Shown piece after piece: positions 1 through 13,100 of a stretch of 64,000 nucleotides of DNA. Source of the DNA: Spirometra erinaceieuropaei. Its lineage: Eukaryota; Platyhelminthes; Cestoda; Diphyllobothriidea; Diphyllobothriidae. The first letter of the stretch is position 1; each line of letters opens with the position of its first letter. A model generated the notes under the pieces. That model saw nothing but the letters and a program-made list of their open reading frames with translations, did no database searches and had not been told where the DNA came from. A program made the position numbers and the translations under genes. The DNA lies in contig CACRXP010000234.1 in assembly GCA_902702965.1 (NCBI GenBank), forward strand, positions 222,364 through 286,363. Direction: 5' to 3'.

Positions 1-1275
1 TTTACATTTGCATCCTTACATATAAACCTGGCTCAGACACAGGTTAACATGACATCTTGTAGATAGAGACGAGAATACCAGACGACGTTTTCGGCCGTCA
101 AGGGGCCGGCTACAATGGCTCCCAAGCTGCTGCGGTCACGGGCTGGTGCGAATAGTCTCACTTTAGCATACCACTTTGCGCACACCGTCACACGAGCGGA
201 ATCGCGGACATCTTGGGTCGAGTATGCCGCCAAATGTCTGGGGTTACGAACTGTACAAATGCTCCCGAGCATAAACTGCGCTTGCACGCATAGGCGCGCC
301 CGCAACGACACAGCTAACTTGCTGGAGAGGAACTGCAGGTTGAGCCAGTCAGTCTGCTTACTGCTACTCATCCCTGGATTGTACCGCTTTGACTAAATTG
401 TAACTCCAACTATGCTATTAGGGTGTTTTGACCCATTTTTACCGGCAAATGACCTCGGGGATTTCCCACTCAAATTAAAAATCTGGGAAGACTGTGCGAC
501 TGAAACACCGTAATGCAAAAACGTTGACCCGACACTTCTAGCAAGCACGTTTCCTCATCCATTTATAATTAATATCCCATCTCTTTTCGACGACCACAAT
601 GACCATGCAGATGAATAGACTACATTGCGATAATGCTAATTCATCAAACAACCTACTTCAAGATACGCATTGATTGTCCACAAACCGTTAGCTGCTATTC
701 ATCAGCGCACATGCAGTATCACGCTGGTCCCAGCCAAAGTACTCCATTTGGAGTTTACGACTTCATACATTTGAGGGCGCCCTGATGTGTGGATGTACCG
801 AAATTAATCCCAGTTCGTGTCCTAGACAAGTTCAGGAGTTCTGCGCTAATGACGGGTTTTGTCTATTTACTCTTCTCAGAGCACGTAACTACCTTTGCGA
901 CCTTAAACAGAGTATAGGTGCGTGTATTACAAGACTTCAGTTATTTTAAAAACCCCGTAAATACTTCAAGTTACAAGGGCTTGTTAGATGTGACCAGTTC
1001 GCGCATATCATTTCTTACGATTTGTTGCCCCACTTGCTGTTTTTACTTCCCACAGTAAGGCTATTTGACGGAATTATACATTTTCCAAAAGCCGACCTTG
1101 TTATCGGGGCCTTCTGCCGAATATGTATCCTGTCAAACATTTTTTAAAATTTTGCTCCCTTGTAAGAATGTTGTATCCATCGCTTGCATGAAGGTCGTAC
1201 TGTAATTTATTATGGCTGATGCAACAGACTGGGTCCAGTCCAACTGCTATTTACTTTCATCAAAGAGTGCTGTCA
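1..1275. other. Non-coding stretch, nothing recognised
   Basis: No coding exon, tRNA or known repeat could be identified. Positions 33-396 are open on both strands and richer in CpG than the flanks, but the translations look like no family I know and have no splice context. The stretch may be an intron or 5' flank of the CLIP-type gene that begins further right. I specifically looked here for the missing first half of CAP-Gly domain 1 and did not find it. Confidence 0.5.
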
Positions 1276-1312
1276 AGAGAGAGAGAAAGAGAGAAAGAGA
1301 GAGAGAGAGAGG
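1276..1312. repeat. (GA)n microsatellite
   Basis: An imperfect purine tract of GA and AAAGAGA units. The open reading frame across it (1219-1539) is a low-complexity artefact. Confidence 0.9.
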
Positions 1313-1619
1313 TGTGGAAACACTGGAGTGAAAATTCCAGGTTTATTTTATTGTTTTTTGCGTCCGTATTTCAGCCTTATTTCAAAATAACCTGGTGTTT
1401 TTTTTTATCTTGGTGTAACAAGTCGGATGCTGCGCTGTTAAGCCGCCGGCTCGCGTCCTGTTTATTATGCACGAGGATGTTAAAAGTCGATTTGAAGTGC
1501 CGCTCACTAACACGCTTCTGTTTTTTCACGGGACTTTAGCCTAGAGTCCAATTAGGCTTAGCGACGAAACCGGGTTATTTTAAATGGTATTCTCGATATG
1601 AAGTCGAGGCATTGCCTTC

Positions 1620-2097
1620 TGACTGGGCATTGCGCGTAGAGGACGTACGAAAACTGGAGGTATTTGACCAACACTGCTTGGGGACCATCCTTCGAGTAAA
1701 ATTCACCGACTTTGTCTCAAATTAGACAGTTCGCGCTCGCTGCGACAACATCGCAAGGATAACTCAGATCATCCAAGAAAGACTACTGAGGTAGTTCGGG
1801 TATGTAATTCGTCGTTCACCTCAGGACCTCGGTGTTACTGCCCTCGATTCGGCACCATTGCCCCATTGGAGGTGACTAAGAGGGGGTCAGTTCAAAACCT
1901 GGTTCGACACAGTTCGTCAAGACATGGAGGTGGTTCTTGGCCTTCGGTATTCGGTCCACGTCGTTGGCGAAGGGAATGGGTCCAGCTGTCCAGATTTGCC
2001 CACGGATCGTCACACGTGGAGAGGTACAGTTCAGGACATCATCGAGGCCGGATAGATCAGGCATGATCGCAGTCGTATCAAGTGCAAGTACAAGCAA
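1620..2097 (+). mobile_element. RTE-like non-LTR retrotransposon, 3' fragment
   Basis: The segment aligns over its length with the 3' third of the better-preserved copy at 37060-38566. Shared blocks include the region coding for LELFDHH-like residues, the CDNIA block, the DMEVVL block, and the terminal gatcaggcatgatcgcag followed by aagt-type units. It corresponds to the C-terminal part of a non-LTR reverse transcriptase ORF plus a short 3' end. Frame shifts and an in-frame stop (the codon for E in SNETVR is TAG here) show it is dead. The RTE assignment rests on the ORF end and the short tandem 3' tail and is inferred. Confidence 0.7.
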
Positions 2098-3962
2098 TGT
2101 CTGGGTTCGCCTGGGTCCGTGAAATGATTGGTCATATATCCTGTCAATGTTAGTAGGGTTCAAAAAGCACTTCTGTAATTTCGGTAGTTAACCGTCTCCT
2201 CTGAAATATAACTTCGACAGGGTTTCTAGATATGATTGACTTTTGAGAAACTGTGTTTACTTTGGTCTACGAGACCTTTTCAAAGGAGACTTATACCGTG
2301 ATAGGGAGTTCTCCAGCGGTGTATAACTTGTTGGACAAACGGAACCAGGTCCAGGGATTTTTCATCGGAAACTGTGGTATATTAATAAAAGACACTCCCA
2401 CGCAGCACGAATTGCTAACTCGCTAGCTTATTACGTTTAGCACTTGAATAATTAACCGCATAGACACTTCATCTTCTCATGATACCATGATGTGGCTTCA
2501 AGATTTCAAATTTAGTTTAAATTGTTTTGGTTAACGCCATTAGTAGTTGAGCAGATTCTAGAGCCTGCAGGATGTTGCCAATGGTTACGAAGATTCCTGG
2601 ACCACGACACACACGAAGTCAGCTTATGGGTGTAATTTTCACACCAATTATTCCAACGAATTGTTCCTGTCAGTTATAAGACGTCATTCTCCACTAAAAT
2701 TATATAAGAGAAACATGTGGAGTTCTAAAGACGTACTGAATGAGCGAGCAATTTCCGTTGTACCAGACACCAACAGCAACTCGGTGGCACCTGTCTCGAT
2801 CTTCAGCTAATACTTGGAAAATCATCATTTGATGTGATAACTGTTTTCTGGACGGAGTCAGACTACAATGGCTCCGTCTTTGTGAGACCTTTATGGCACT
2901 CCCACTTACATTAGATCCAGGACCCCTCTCTTAGCATATTGACATGCGTGAAGTTAAGAACTAAGGCCGTGTCAGCCACTGCTCCCACGTCCATCTCCGT
3001 TCGTCTTGACTTTGTTATGCCGTCACAAGACGGTAGGCAGTGTGAAAAGGGCGCGCGGGGTAGATGCATCACCACGCGCAGCTCAGTCCTGGTCTCACCT
3101 CGTGGCATAGTAATGAAATTTATTGTCCCCCATTGTCGATTTGTTGGGTATTCAAAATATGGCGGGCATGCCACTGTATTCAAAATGTATTGATGTGGGC
3201 TTTGTATTGGTAACTAGGATTTGGTCATTCTACTAATTTTGCAAGGATCGAGGCTTCACCTGATAACTCCTTGTCCTATGCTGTTACTTCGAATCCGTCT
3301 CGCGCAAGTTGCCACAATTTGCTTTCAACCGATGTTCGGGTTGTAGTTTCGTCATTTCCTTGTTTGTTCAGTTAAAATTTCCTTCATTCGTTTATTTAGA
3401 GTTGGTCTGGACTGTAAAGTCCTGAGGCTATTTTTTATTATTTGAGCCTTGATATTTGTTAGTTCATCTGAAATGCTTTAGATAACTCAAGTTTTTATCT
3501 GGTATGACGGGCCCACTGAAAGTACTTACTTTTTGACATCCGAAGACCGACAAAAGGCCTATTGGGTCGTTTTAAGTAAAATTGGACCGCGAAACTTTGC
3601 TCATCAAGGAAGAGGGGAGTTATCACCATCTCGGAGGGCAGTGTTGGTTGGATTTTAGTGAGGGAGACTTTAGAAACATCGACCTTACTCCTTATCCATA
3701 CCCATTCGGTCTTGTTTTGGTGGCGAGGCTACCTCAAGACAACGTGGGGATGCGATGGGGCTCCATAGCTGGCTCAACAAAAGTGTGTCCACTCGGTCCA
3801 GAACGGCACTGTCCTAACTACATTGCGGACATGACTTCTGGTTGAAAGGCACTCCGGCAAACTACTGTTTATTCGATAAATGCGTGCTTTAGGGAAACAC
3901 CTTATACTTGTTGATTCAGTCTTTTTCGTCCATTCCCTCAATTTGTCTTTTATTCCTCGCAG
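2098..3962. other. Non-coding stretch upstream of first visible exon
   Basis: No exon is recognised. Positions about 3640-3685 resemble 7325-7372 (both contain gagtgagggagactt-like sequence followed by a related run), so part of this is an unclassified dispersed repeat. The open frame at 3582-3845 falls in that repeat and is not treated as a gene. The bases just before 3963 form the acceptor of the first visible exon, so the intron preceding it must lie here. Confidence 0.5.
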
Positions 3963-4114
3963 GCGTCCGTCTAAATGCCCCTAATGGTAAAAACGATGGG
4001 ACGGTAGATGGGATCAGGTATTTTGACTGCGAACCTCAATGTGGTCTGTTTACGCGTCGTAATCTTTTACGACCGATAGCAGAGTTGGTCATGCAACAAT
4101 CTGTCACAAGTCCA
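3963..4114 (+). CDS. CLIP1: CLIP exon: second half of CAP-Gly domain 1
   Basis: The exon follows an acceptor (ctcgcag) and ends at cca|gtaagt in phase 0. It begins inside a glycine codon, so the exon upstream must supply the W-x-G part of the domain. The translation contains GKNDG, the tubulin/EB1-tail binding signature of CAP-Gly domains, then GIRYFDCEP and GLFTRR, which fit the family pattern. A linker rich in Q, S and V follows. The first half of the domain (the G-D-R-V-x-V strand) was searched for upstream and not found in this window. Confidence 0.9.
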
Positions 4115-7100
4115 GTAAGTCATCATGCATTGCGTGACTACTTGTGTCCTTGAATCTTCTTCCTATGCTTTGTAAACACCTGTCTTATGCGTCGAACGTT
4201 TGCTTCTCATGATGCATTTCTAGTAAACTATTTGCCTTCATAATGTCTCCAGGGGTTCTCTCCCACTACTCCGGGCGCAGTAAGTGGTTCCGGTCAGCGG
4301 CGGCCGAGTGAGAACGTGGAGCTGCCAAACATTCCACAAGGTCTGCGTTTGGGAGATCGTGTGCAGGTATCAGGAGGGCGCTTGGGTGTCATCCGTTATA
4401 TTGGACCTACTGACTTTGCCAGTGGCGAATGGGTGGGCGTTGAACTGGATGAAGCCTCAGGCAAAAATGATGGCTCAGTTTCCGGCAGAAGGTAACATTG
4501 TCTGTAGAATTGACTAGAACGTTTATGGTGTCAGCTCTTGAGGGTTGCCACATGTCCCTACTTAATTTTTTTCTATAGGTACTTCTCCTGTAAACCCAAT
4601 CATGGTCTCTTTTCCGCGCCCACGAAAATAACTCCACTTAATGGAAAGCCATCGGGTCGGCTCCTCCGATCGTCCGCAGGCCGCATGTAAGTAAACATAT
4701 TTCCCAATTTTGTGCCTTAAAACGCCACTCAGTACATTCACACACTTCCGTCGCTAATCACAAGCACTACTCATTATATCCGTCTTTGCGCGCTCTTTTT
4801 TTAGGGGAAGCCGTGAGTCCTTACTGTCTGCCAGTTCCAACTTCAGTTCTGTTTCTCGACCACACTTGCGTCCAGCAGCCGCGGTGAGTTTTCAGACTAA
4901 CTTCTTTACTTCTGGTGGCGAACTTTCCCTCATGGTGTTTTGCCAATTTTATGCTTTTCTGCCTCTGAGCGTAGGACGTCACGAGGGAAAGTGGCGATAA
5001 AGTTCCTCATCTCCGCATTTCCCGCCACCATTCTCCAACCTCTGGGCTTATCTTTTTCGTCTAATCTTGATGGCTATTTCTTTTTGTTTCTCCTTGGACT
5101 TATCCTCCGCCGTCTTCTAATTGTTTGTTTTCTAGCAACAGAGGAAACTCAACGCCACCCCAGGTACTCGTTCCTATGGAGGAGCTAGTGTTCAAGCTTT
5201 GGAGGTAGGTTTTGCAGATACTAGTATCCGTCCGTTAGCATTTTATGTCCCGCAAAGTGGCGATAGTTTGCATGCATTTTATTTATTCTCTTTATGATTT
5301 GTCTGGGGCTCATTTGAAATCCGACCAAGAAGTTTATAACAAGCGCTCGCTGGTTTCTCAATTGACGTTTGTTCGACGAATACACCCAGCTATGTTACGA
5401 CTTATTATTAAGCACTGAGAGCGCGAGCAGAAGGTCTGCATTTATCTGTCTGTTCAGTTATTACCTCATGGTATAAAACCTTTTTGCTGAGATCCAACCC
5501 CGCAACCAGTTAAGATAGCATGGTGATAATGTCTTTTGTCTACTGAGGAGGCGACAGTTACATGTTACATCAGTGGTTTCATGGGCATTACCGCACAGGT
5601 TTCTGCAGTCGTTCTCTTGAGGGCCTTTTTAATTCTCACATATACTCATCCGAACGGGCACGTTGGTAGGTGGCGGATGATAACCATTTCTATCATACTG
5701 AGTTATCGTCCCTTCTATCAGCAAGTAGTGGTTACCTGCCTTGTTGTCTGTTATTGCCACGGACGCCCTCTTCTCCGGACACGTAAGCGGTCAGAAGGAG
5801 CAGGAACACCTCCCGCGTCACTTTTCTAATCTGAAGCAATTGCTTGTTGCCACTGATCATTTTATTCCTGCATGTGACTGTGCTGAAGTCTTTTTCGGTA
5901 TCGCCGATGACATTGACGCTTTTGTTCTTGCGTGTTTACTTGGGCCTTTATTTTGAGTCCGTCAGAATGAATATTGCTGCGGCATCCGACAAAACATTCG
6001 CCAATTTTGGAAAGACAACGATTACCGTATCAAATTCAATCATTCTCAAATACGTCCGGTATTTTGACGGCCTTTCGAGACTTCCAGGCCAGCGAGGGAT
6101 TGTACTGGGTGTCATTTGACTCCGAAAATCCATGAAGACGGGAGTAGTGTCAACTGCCACACATTTTGTTTTTAAAGTCTATCGTCCTGTCGGTTTTGTG
6201 CATCTTGGTCCTTTAGGCAGAACATTCGCACCTCATTTTGGTAGTTCTGTTCACCGGCGTTTGCAGTACATCCATTCTATCAGTCTCTTCAGTGATATTT
6301 TTTAATCTCTATTCGTGTTGATCATCCTGCCTCTCCCCTCCTTCGATATGCCCTCTCACTAAGCCTTGAATGTTAGTTTGCACTTACTCTCGACCATCTA
6401 TCGCGCCACAGCTCCGACTGCAGACCTAAAAGGGATGGAATGTCTGGGCCAGTTAAAAATAAACAGATCTCGTGATGTGTACACATGAAAAATGAAAAAA
6501 AGAGCTTCTTCGACGACACTAAACTATGCAGAGAGCTGCAAATAACATGCATTTATTCCTTCAGACTGTTGGTCGAACTGAAAGCGCCTGTGCAAAACAA
6601 GCGGTTTGTCCTCAACCACATAGGTATTCTTTTTTGCCAAAGAACGTCCACAACACAATTAACTGACTTTGCTTTTTCCAGAGACCTACCTCCTCATGCC
6701 ATTCTTAGATGCTGCATTATTTTTAACAAGAACCTAGTGCGGGAGAAGGAGGCTCACATCGAACAGCTGCTGCAGGAGTTTGAAATGGAACGCGCAGAAA
6801 TGGCAAAGATTACCGTCGAGCGCGAGCAGGTAAGTATCACAGCATGCAGTTTTGGTGACAGCGCAACTGTCTGCATGTAAATAGGCAGTAATCCACCACA
6901 GAACAAACTCCATCAGCACTTTGTTCCCCACTGGTTCATGCATCATACGCAAACCCGTCACACCTTACCCACAGCGAGTACGGAACATGCACTTCTCACG
7001 CAAATAGGACGCGTGTCCTTCGGCTCCTTCTCCATGTGACCTCTATGCTACGCTAGCGCGTGCGAGCTCTAAGCAGCCCACCCCTCGTTGTGCGAAAACC

Positions 7101-10100
7101 TGGTTTGTTGTGTTCGTGTGTGTGTGGCATGCGCAGACGGGCTGTTTTAACTCTGTCAGTCGCTGACCAATATCAGCATCAGTTGATAGAGCGTCTTGGA
7201 CAGGCGGCCGGTGCACGGGGTGGGGAAGAGAGAGAATAGGACTGGCTCAGAGGACTCGGTCCCCACGGCTGTCGAAAGAGAGAAGACCAGCTATCCCCCC
7301 GCACGAGTTAATCGCGGTGGTGGCTTGCTCGGAAATTTGTTTAGAGTGAGGGAGACTTTCGATGCGTCTACCTCACGCCCTCTTTTCACAACCACCGCTT
7401 TGCGATTACAGGGCATAGTCCAGACGACCGAATGTGGGCGTAGATATAATGGCCGGCAAATCTAAAGGGCCGATCTAAACGCTTAGCACACCACCCGGCC
7501 CCTTGGACGACAAGCACCGTGAGTCATTAGGGGTATCTGAGCTTGCACGTGGGCGAGAGTGACAAAAGACCACACTGAGAAGGAGCCACTGCAATCTGAT
7601 CCACAGACCTGAGTATGAACGAGTTATCATTTCAGCTAGCGGTCTTATAAACCACGGCTGTTTATGCCTTTTGATTGTTTCGGGGCGCGCCTAGTTTCTT
7701 TTTACTGGGAGAACACTGGACGCTGGATCGTTCTCACTCCCTCTTCTTTTTAAAACTCACCAGTAGTTCGTTCATGTCAAGCTGAGTGAACATGAGATTG
7801 AGCGCAGTGGCTGGCATGACCTGGTGTCTCCTTACAACGCGTGCCAGACAGGCATTCCGATCCTGCATGAGTTAAACGGTACCATAAAGGTCACCTAAGG
7901 AAGCTGCCAGTGCGGCATGACCACCTTGTCTCATCATCCCCCAACCCACAAATCGCGACCTATAACGCGTCGTAATTGTTTCAAGTGCGTAAGATTCATA
8001 ATCGTCGGGGAATGTGCTAGATTTCCAGTGTTGATTTCACTCCCTATTCGATGTCTCGTGCGCCCCGTGTCCCGTCCGAACATTTCGGCCGATCGGTAAG
8101 GACCGCAGACGGAGTGACGGACTTGGCTGGGCGTCTCCGCGTCTAACTTTCCGCGCGCGTGCGCAGTCATGCGTAACGTTTCACCGGGCACTACCTACAT
8201 TGGGAAGCATCACTGGTGTGTGAAGAATGGATGGTGGTGATGTGAGCGGAAAGGTTCATGCAGTGATTGTGTGTGAAAAGTATGAGCAAAGGGGATGCGT
8301 GATGTTTCAGTGATCTTTGTTGTGTGCTTGTGCATATGACTGAGTAGGTCAGTACGGTGATTAGAAGTGCCGGCACACATGCTTGTGTCCTTTGGACGTT
8401 GGCTGGAGCACCCGGCACTGGTTTAGTAATCGTGCTGAGGTGGCTTGACAAGTGTCCACCCTGGCCGATGAGTGAGTGTGATGTGCGAGCACCGTGGAAA
8501 GAAGTTAGCACTGTGTCTACACTTTTGGTGATTGCCATCCGTGTCTTGTGATGTTCCCACTTTGCTGACTACGCAGGTGTTCGGCAAGAGCGGATGAAGA
8601 CGGGGAAACCGTGTGAGAGTGCTTTCTTCGGTAACGGTGCGTTGGCCGTGTTGACATTGTGCCGAATCTGGAGGTGTCCATAGAGACCAAATTGGATTTA
8701 GAGCAGCCATTGACGTTGTCGTTTTGGCCTCCTCTGCTTGGTTCTCCAGTTTCTCTGACCATTAGACATGCCTGTCAGTCCTCTACAGTTGTTTCGCATG
8801 TCTTCTGGTTAATTTGGGGGAAGTTGGGGAGAGATGTGTTTGTGTTGCTGATGCGTCGTGCTCGTCCACTTTGCCCAGTCCATAACGGGATGGACGGCCT
8901 TTATGACATAAACGACTGTGGTGTTGATTTTAACTTCTTAACATACTTCCAGCATTTGCCTGGTTGCGAAGATCATGTAAGTGGTTCCGTTTTTTGTAAT
9001 GCATATCGACTCTGGGAAGAAGTCATTGCTGCAGGCGATTAAGCAGTACTCGGACGAGGATCTTCTCTGTGGCGGTGGAAGGTCGACGGAAAATTGTCGC
9101 AGGTCTGCTGGCTTACTTTGCAGTTATGTAAAAAAAATAATGCTTATCATAATGACATCTTGTATTATGTCTACTTGTTGTTCTATCTGGGACGATTTGG
9201 TAAACTTGTTCACGTCTTAGTGGCATTAGTGGTACGAGTAGCGTCAGTATAATAATTATTACTATTATTGCTATTACTAGTAGTTCAAATCATGGTGTAA
9301 TTTATAAGCCTGGCAATAGTGCGCTTGGATGTACTAGTCATCAGGCACTGTAGGAAATGGCTGTATGTTTTCCTATGGAGTATAATGCTTGCTTTTTTAT
9401 CTTTTTTAATGTCATCAGGTTGAAACCGAAGTTGTTAATCAGCGTTCGCTGATTAGTCAGCTAACAGCACAAATCGAACAACTCCAGATGACTGTGAATC
9501 AAATGTCCGAGGAGAACAACAAACTGAAGCTGCGCGTTCACGAAGAAGTCAAGTAATCAATTTCTCCTACTTAATTCCTCTTTCCATGACATCCTTTCTC
9601 ACAAAGCAGAAGACCCATAAATCAACAAGTCGCCGCTTGCAAGTTTTTTTTATAGGCATTTTGTAACTCGATTTTTTGCGAACGAAAAGTCACTGTCGGA
9701 TCGGACCAGTGAGTGGTTACGTATAGTGCAATCGTTAAACATCCAGACGCGGTTGGGTGCCCACCTGGCAAATCAGCTATATAGAAAGGGATCATAAATT
9801 AAGGCGTGGCACATGACTTGTACTTGGTACGGCTGCGATCATGTCTGATCTAGCCGGCCTCGATGACGTCACGAACTGTACTCCACGCGTGAAGATCCGC
9901 AGCAGCAGATCTAGACAGTTCAACCCGTCTCTTCGCCAACGACGGAGACCAAATACCGAGGGCTCGAGAACCACTTCCAAGTCATGATGGACTGTGTCGA
10001 GCTAGGTTTTGAGCTGATCCCCTCTTCGACGCCTCCAGGCTGCTAACGGTGCCGGGTCGAGGATAGCAACACTGAGCCTGTGAGGTGGACGACGAAGAGC

Positions 10101-13100
10101 GCGTCCAAACCACCTCAGTCATCTTTTTGTAGGGCCTGAGATCTCTTCGTGATGTCGCGGCGATTGCGCACCGTCTCATTCAAAACGAAGTCGGTGTACT
10201 TAACTTGGAGGATGTTTCTCAAGCAATGCTGGTCAAATACCTCCAGTTTTCCCTCATCATCCACGTACACAACCCAGTATTCACAACCGCAGAGAAGTAC
10301 CGACCGGGCGGATGCGCGGTATACGCGAATCTTCGTGGCGATGGAGATGTCGCGTCGGGTTCATAAACACTTTCAGGGGCTTAAGAAAACCCGCTGGACA
10401 GCACCGATTGTAGAGTCTACGGCGTCCTTATTCTGCCCATTCGACAACAGCCTCGCCCGAGGTATTTAAAACTGCCTACTTCATGCTGACAACCATCAAT
10501 CCCGAGAGGGGCCTTCTCCTGGCCAAGGATGCAGCTTCGAAACACTGGTCTTCCCAGCGTCTATTGGATAAAACGACGGATTTAGGGACATCATCCGTGA
10601 CGCCATAGACTGTAGATCGCCAAAACTTGAAGCTAGTAAAGCGATACAATCAGTATAGTCGAGGTCTGTCAGCTGGCAGCTGAGTATAAATTCAACACCG
10701 TCAACTTAGTGTAGGTCGTTCCCGAGAATTCAATCAATGGCGCAGTTGAAGAGATTGGGCAACAGGATAGAACCTTGCCGAACGCAAGATCAAATGTCGA
10801 ATGGCTGGGAGAGATTGCTATGGACTAGAACTCGCGCAGTGGTTGTGCGATTTTAGGCCTTGATCATTCCGATTTAGTTTTAGTCTTAGTACTGCCCCAC
10901 CATTGTTTGAGTTCTAGCCCTTAACAACTTTGCAAAACTTTGCCACATTAGGCTGAAAGTTCGACGGGAATGTATATTGTCTTGCTCCTGTTTAAATGCA
11001 CTATTGGCTCCATTGTCACACTGCTATACATGGCCTTGTAGAATGCCGGGCTGCTAAACTTTATTACATTGACGCTAAAAATTAAAACCTACAGAAGGTA
11101 GTGCTGCAGGTGATTGACCTACCCAGCTCGGTTGGTTTTTCCATCGACCCAGCAAAGAGAAACGTTTTTGCCGGACTATATACGGTAGGGGGCACTCCCT
11201 GCCATTAATGCCTGTCAGCCTAAAAAAGATTGACAATCAAGGTTGTTAACTGAGCTGTGACCATTTCTATCAGATGAATGACCTCTAACTCATCTTCACT
11301 CTAATTTATGTTACTCCAAGGGTTCCTCCAAGCCCTCAACTGCGTTTTTATATCCATCGCAATATCAATCTCACAAGGGTTCGCATGTATCGAACGTCTG
11401 TTCTGTCAGCCCACTGCGGTTGTATGTGCTAGGATGTTCCTTTTCAATAAAAACGGAATGGCTGGTTTGAAATCGACCGTTGCCCGCAAACTATCCCCTA
11501 ATGAAGTCTGTGTATTTCTTGAATTAGTCTGCACTAACTGCTTCAACGTTGTCAGGATATCCCAGTTCATCAGCGGAGGATGACTGAGTTAAAACTCGTT
11601 TTTAGCTGTCCGTCCCATGCGTTCAAACGGCAGCTTACCGACAGGCGACGATTACAATGCAAGTTGTTCCTGGAACTGGGGTCTTGGGTCTCCGAAATTA
11701 AACAAGAGGGCGAGTCGAGCCCAAGGAATCCACTTTGGTGGATTTTCGCTCATGGAGCTGAACACTACGCACCATCACTGAGGCCGGCTAGATCGTAAAT
11801 GATTACAACCTAGATGAGCTTCATTGCCCATCTCGCCTCTACATGTAGAACACATTGAGTAGCCACTTTACTCGCCTGGTCATCTGCGGCGTTACAGTCG
11901 TGAGATGGGGTCTTTCGTTCGATTTTTATGCCATACATCCCCTCACCGAGTCCATAAAATTGAGAGTTGCAGTATAAACCGAAACCTAAAAACGGTTAAC
12001 CGAACTCCGCTAGTGTTGTTTCAGGCCGTCATGAATTATATTCGACTATCTAACATTGTTGGGGGTTCGTCTATTGTGAACCTGTCTCGTAAAACTGAAA
12101 TTCCGTTCCAACGTCGTTGCGGGGTGTAAAATGACTTTCGAGGAGCCAGTTAACAACTACAGACGAGGAAGAGCGTGCATGCTAACGGTGCTGATTTTGA
12201 TCGAGCATCAAAGTGGTAGCCCATGCTGCCGAGTCTAATCGCGAGTTCGATTTCTGCTCGGTCGAGATTTCGGACCAAAATGGCAAGGGGCCAGGCCGTG
12301 AGACGCCCTCCGAACCACCCACCACGCTTAGCTGTATATGGCTTAGGTGGGTTTGGGCGACAGGCTTGAAAACGACCGAAATCGTGGGCGAGTCTAGCAC
12401 AACGTGCTCTTTCCTCGTTGGTGCGGTCGCGCCGCCGACATCGAAAGCAGGGGAAACTCCATAACCGAGCTGGGGGTGATGATTCAGGGAGGACCCGCGG
12501 CTGGCGTCAACAATGACTGTCAACGCGGCAAGTGCTGTGACGCGCACACCCACTGAAATTTATACTACTGATTGCGCGTTCAGACCGTCGGTGTCTGACG
12601 CTCGACAAGCGAACCTGCTCCCCAAACGTCAACTCCCAAGTTACCGTTTGCCGATGACCGTCACTTCTTTCACTTTGGCAATCGGAAATGGCCTTCGACT
12701 ACTATCACTACTGACGTTTATGAGTAATGTCTTCAAGTCGCCTTTTAAACATCGGTATATCGGTATTCTAAGCGGAGCCTTTCTACCTGCATGTACCATT
12801 TTTTCCGAGAAGACCCGGATTTGTACCAAAAATGAACCCAAAAAGACAGGGCAAAGACAAATGTACCCCGCAGCAGTCACAAAGTACTATGCTGACTACT
12901 AATTACTATTCAAAGCGTTTTCATGAGAAAAATATAGTTCACTCCTGGCACTCTGCGCTTGTTGTGGGTTGTCTGAACAGAAGACCCGGTGTTCACTCCG
13001 CGCTCTAGCTCAAGGGTGATTCTTCTTCGCTTTTCGCAAGTTTAGGACATCCACTCGATTCAGTTGTTGAACACTGTCTGAGATTTTTCATGGCAAGAAT

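Noticed and set aside
3542..3580. Possible upstream CAP-Gly exon ending in Y-W-V
   Set aside because: No GT or GC donor follows in the right phase and the preceding residues do not fit a CAP-Gly strand.
12182..12553. 123-codon minus-strand frame in a GC-richer block
   Set aside because: The plus strand is open too, no splice sites or family similarity; most likely a composition effect or an unknown repeat.
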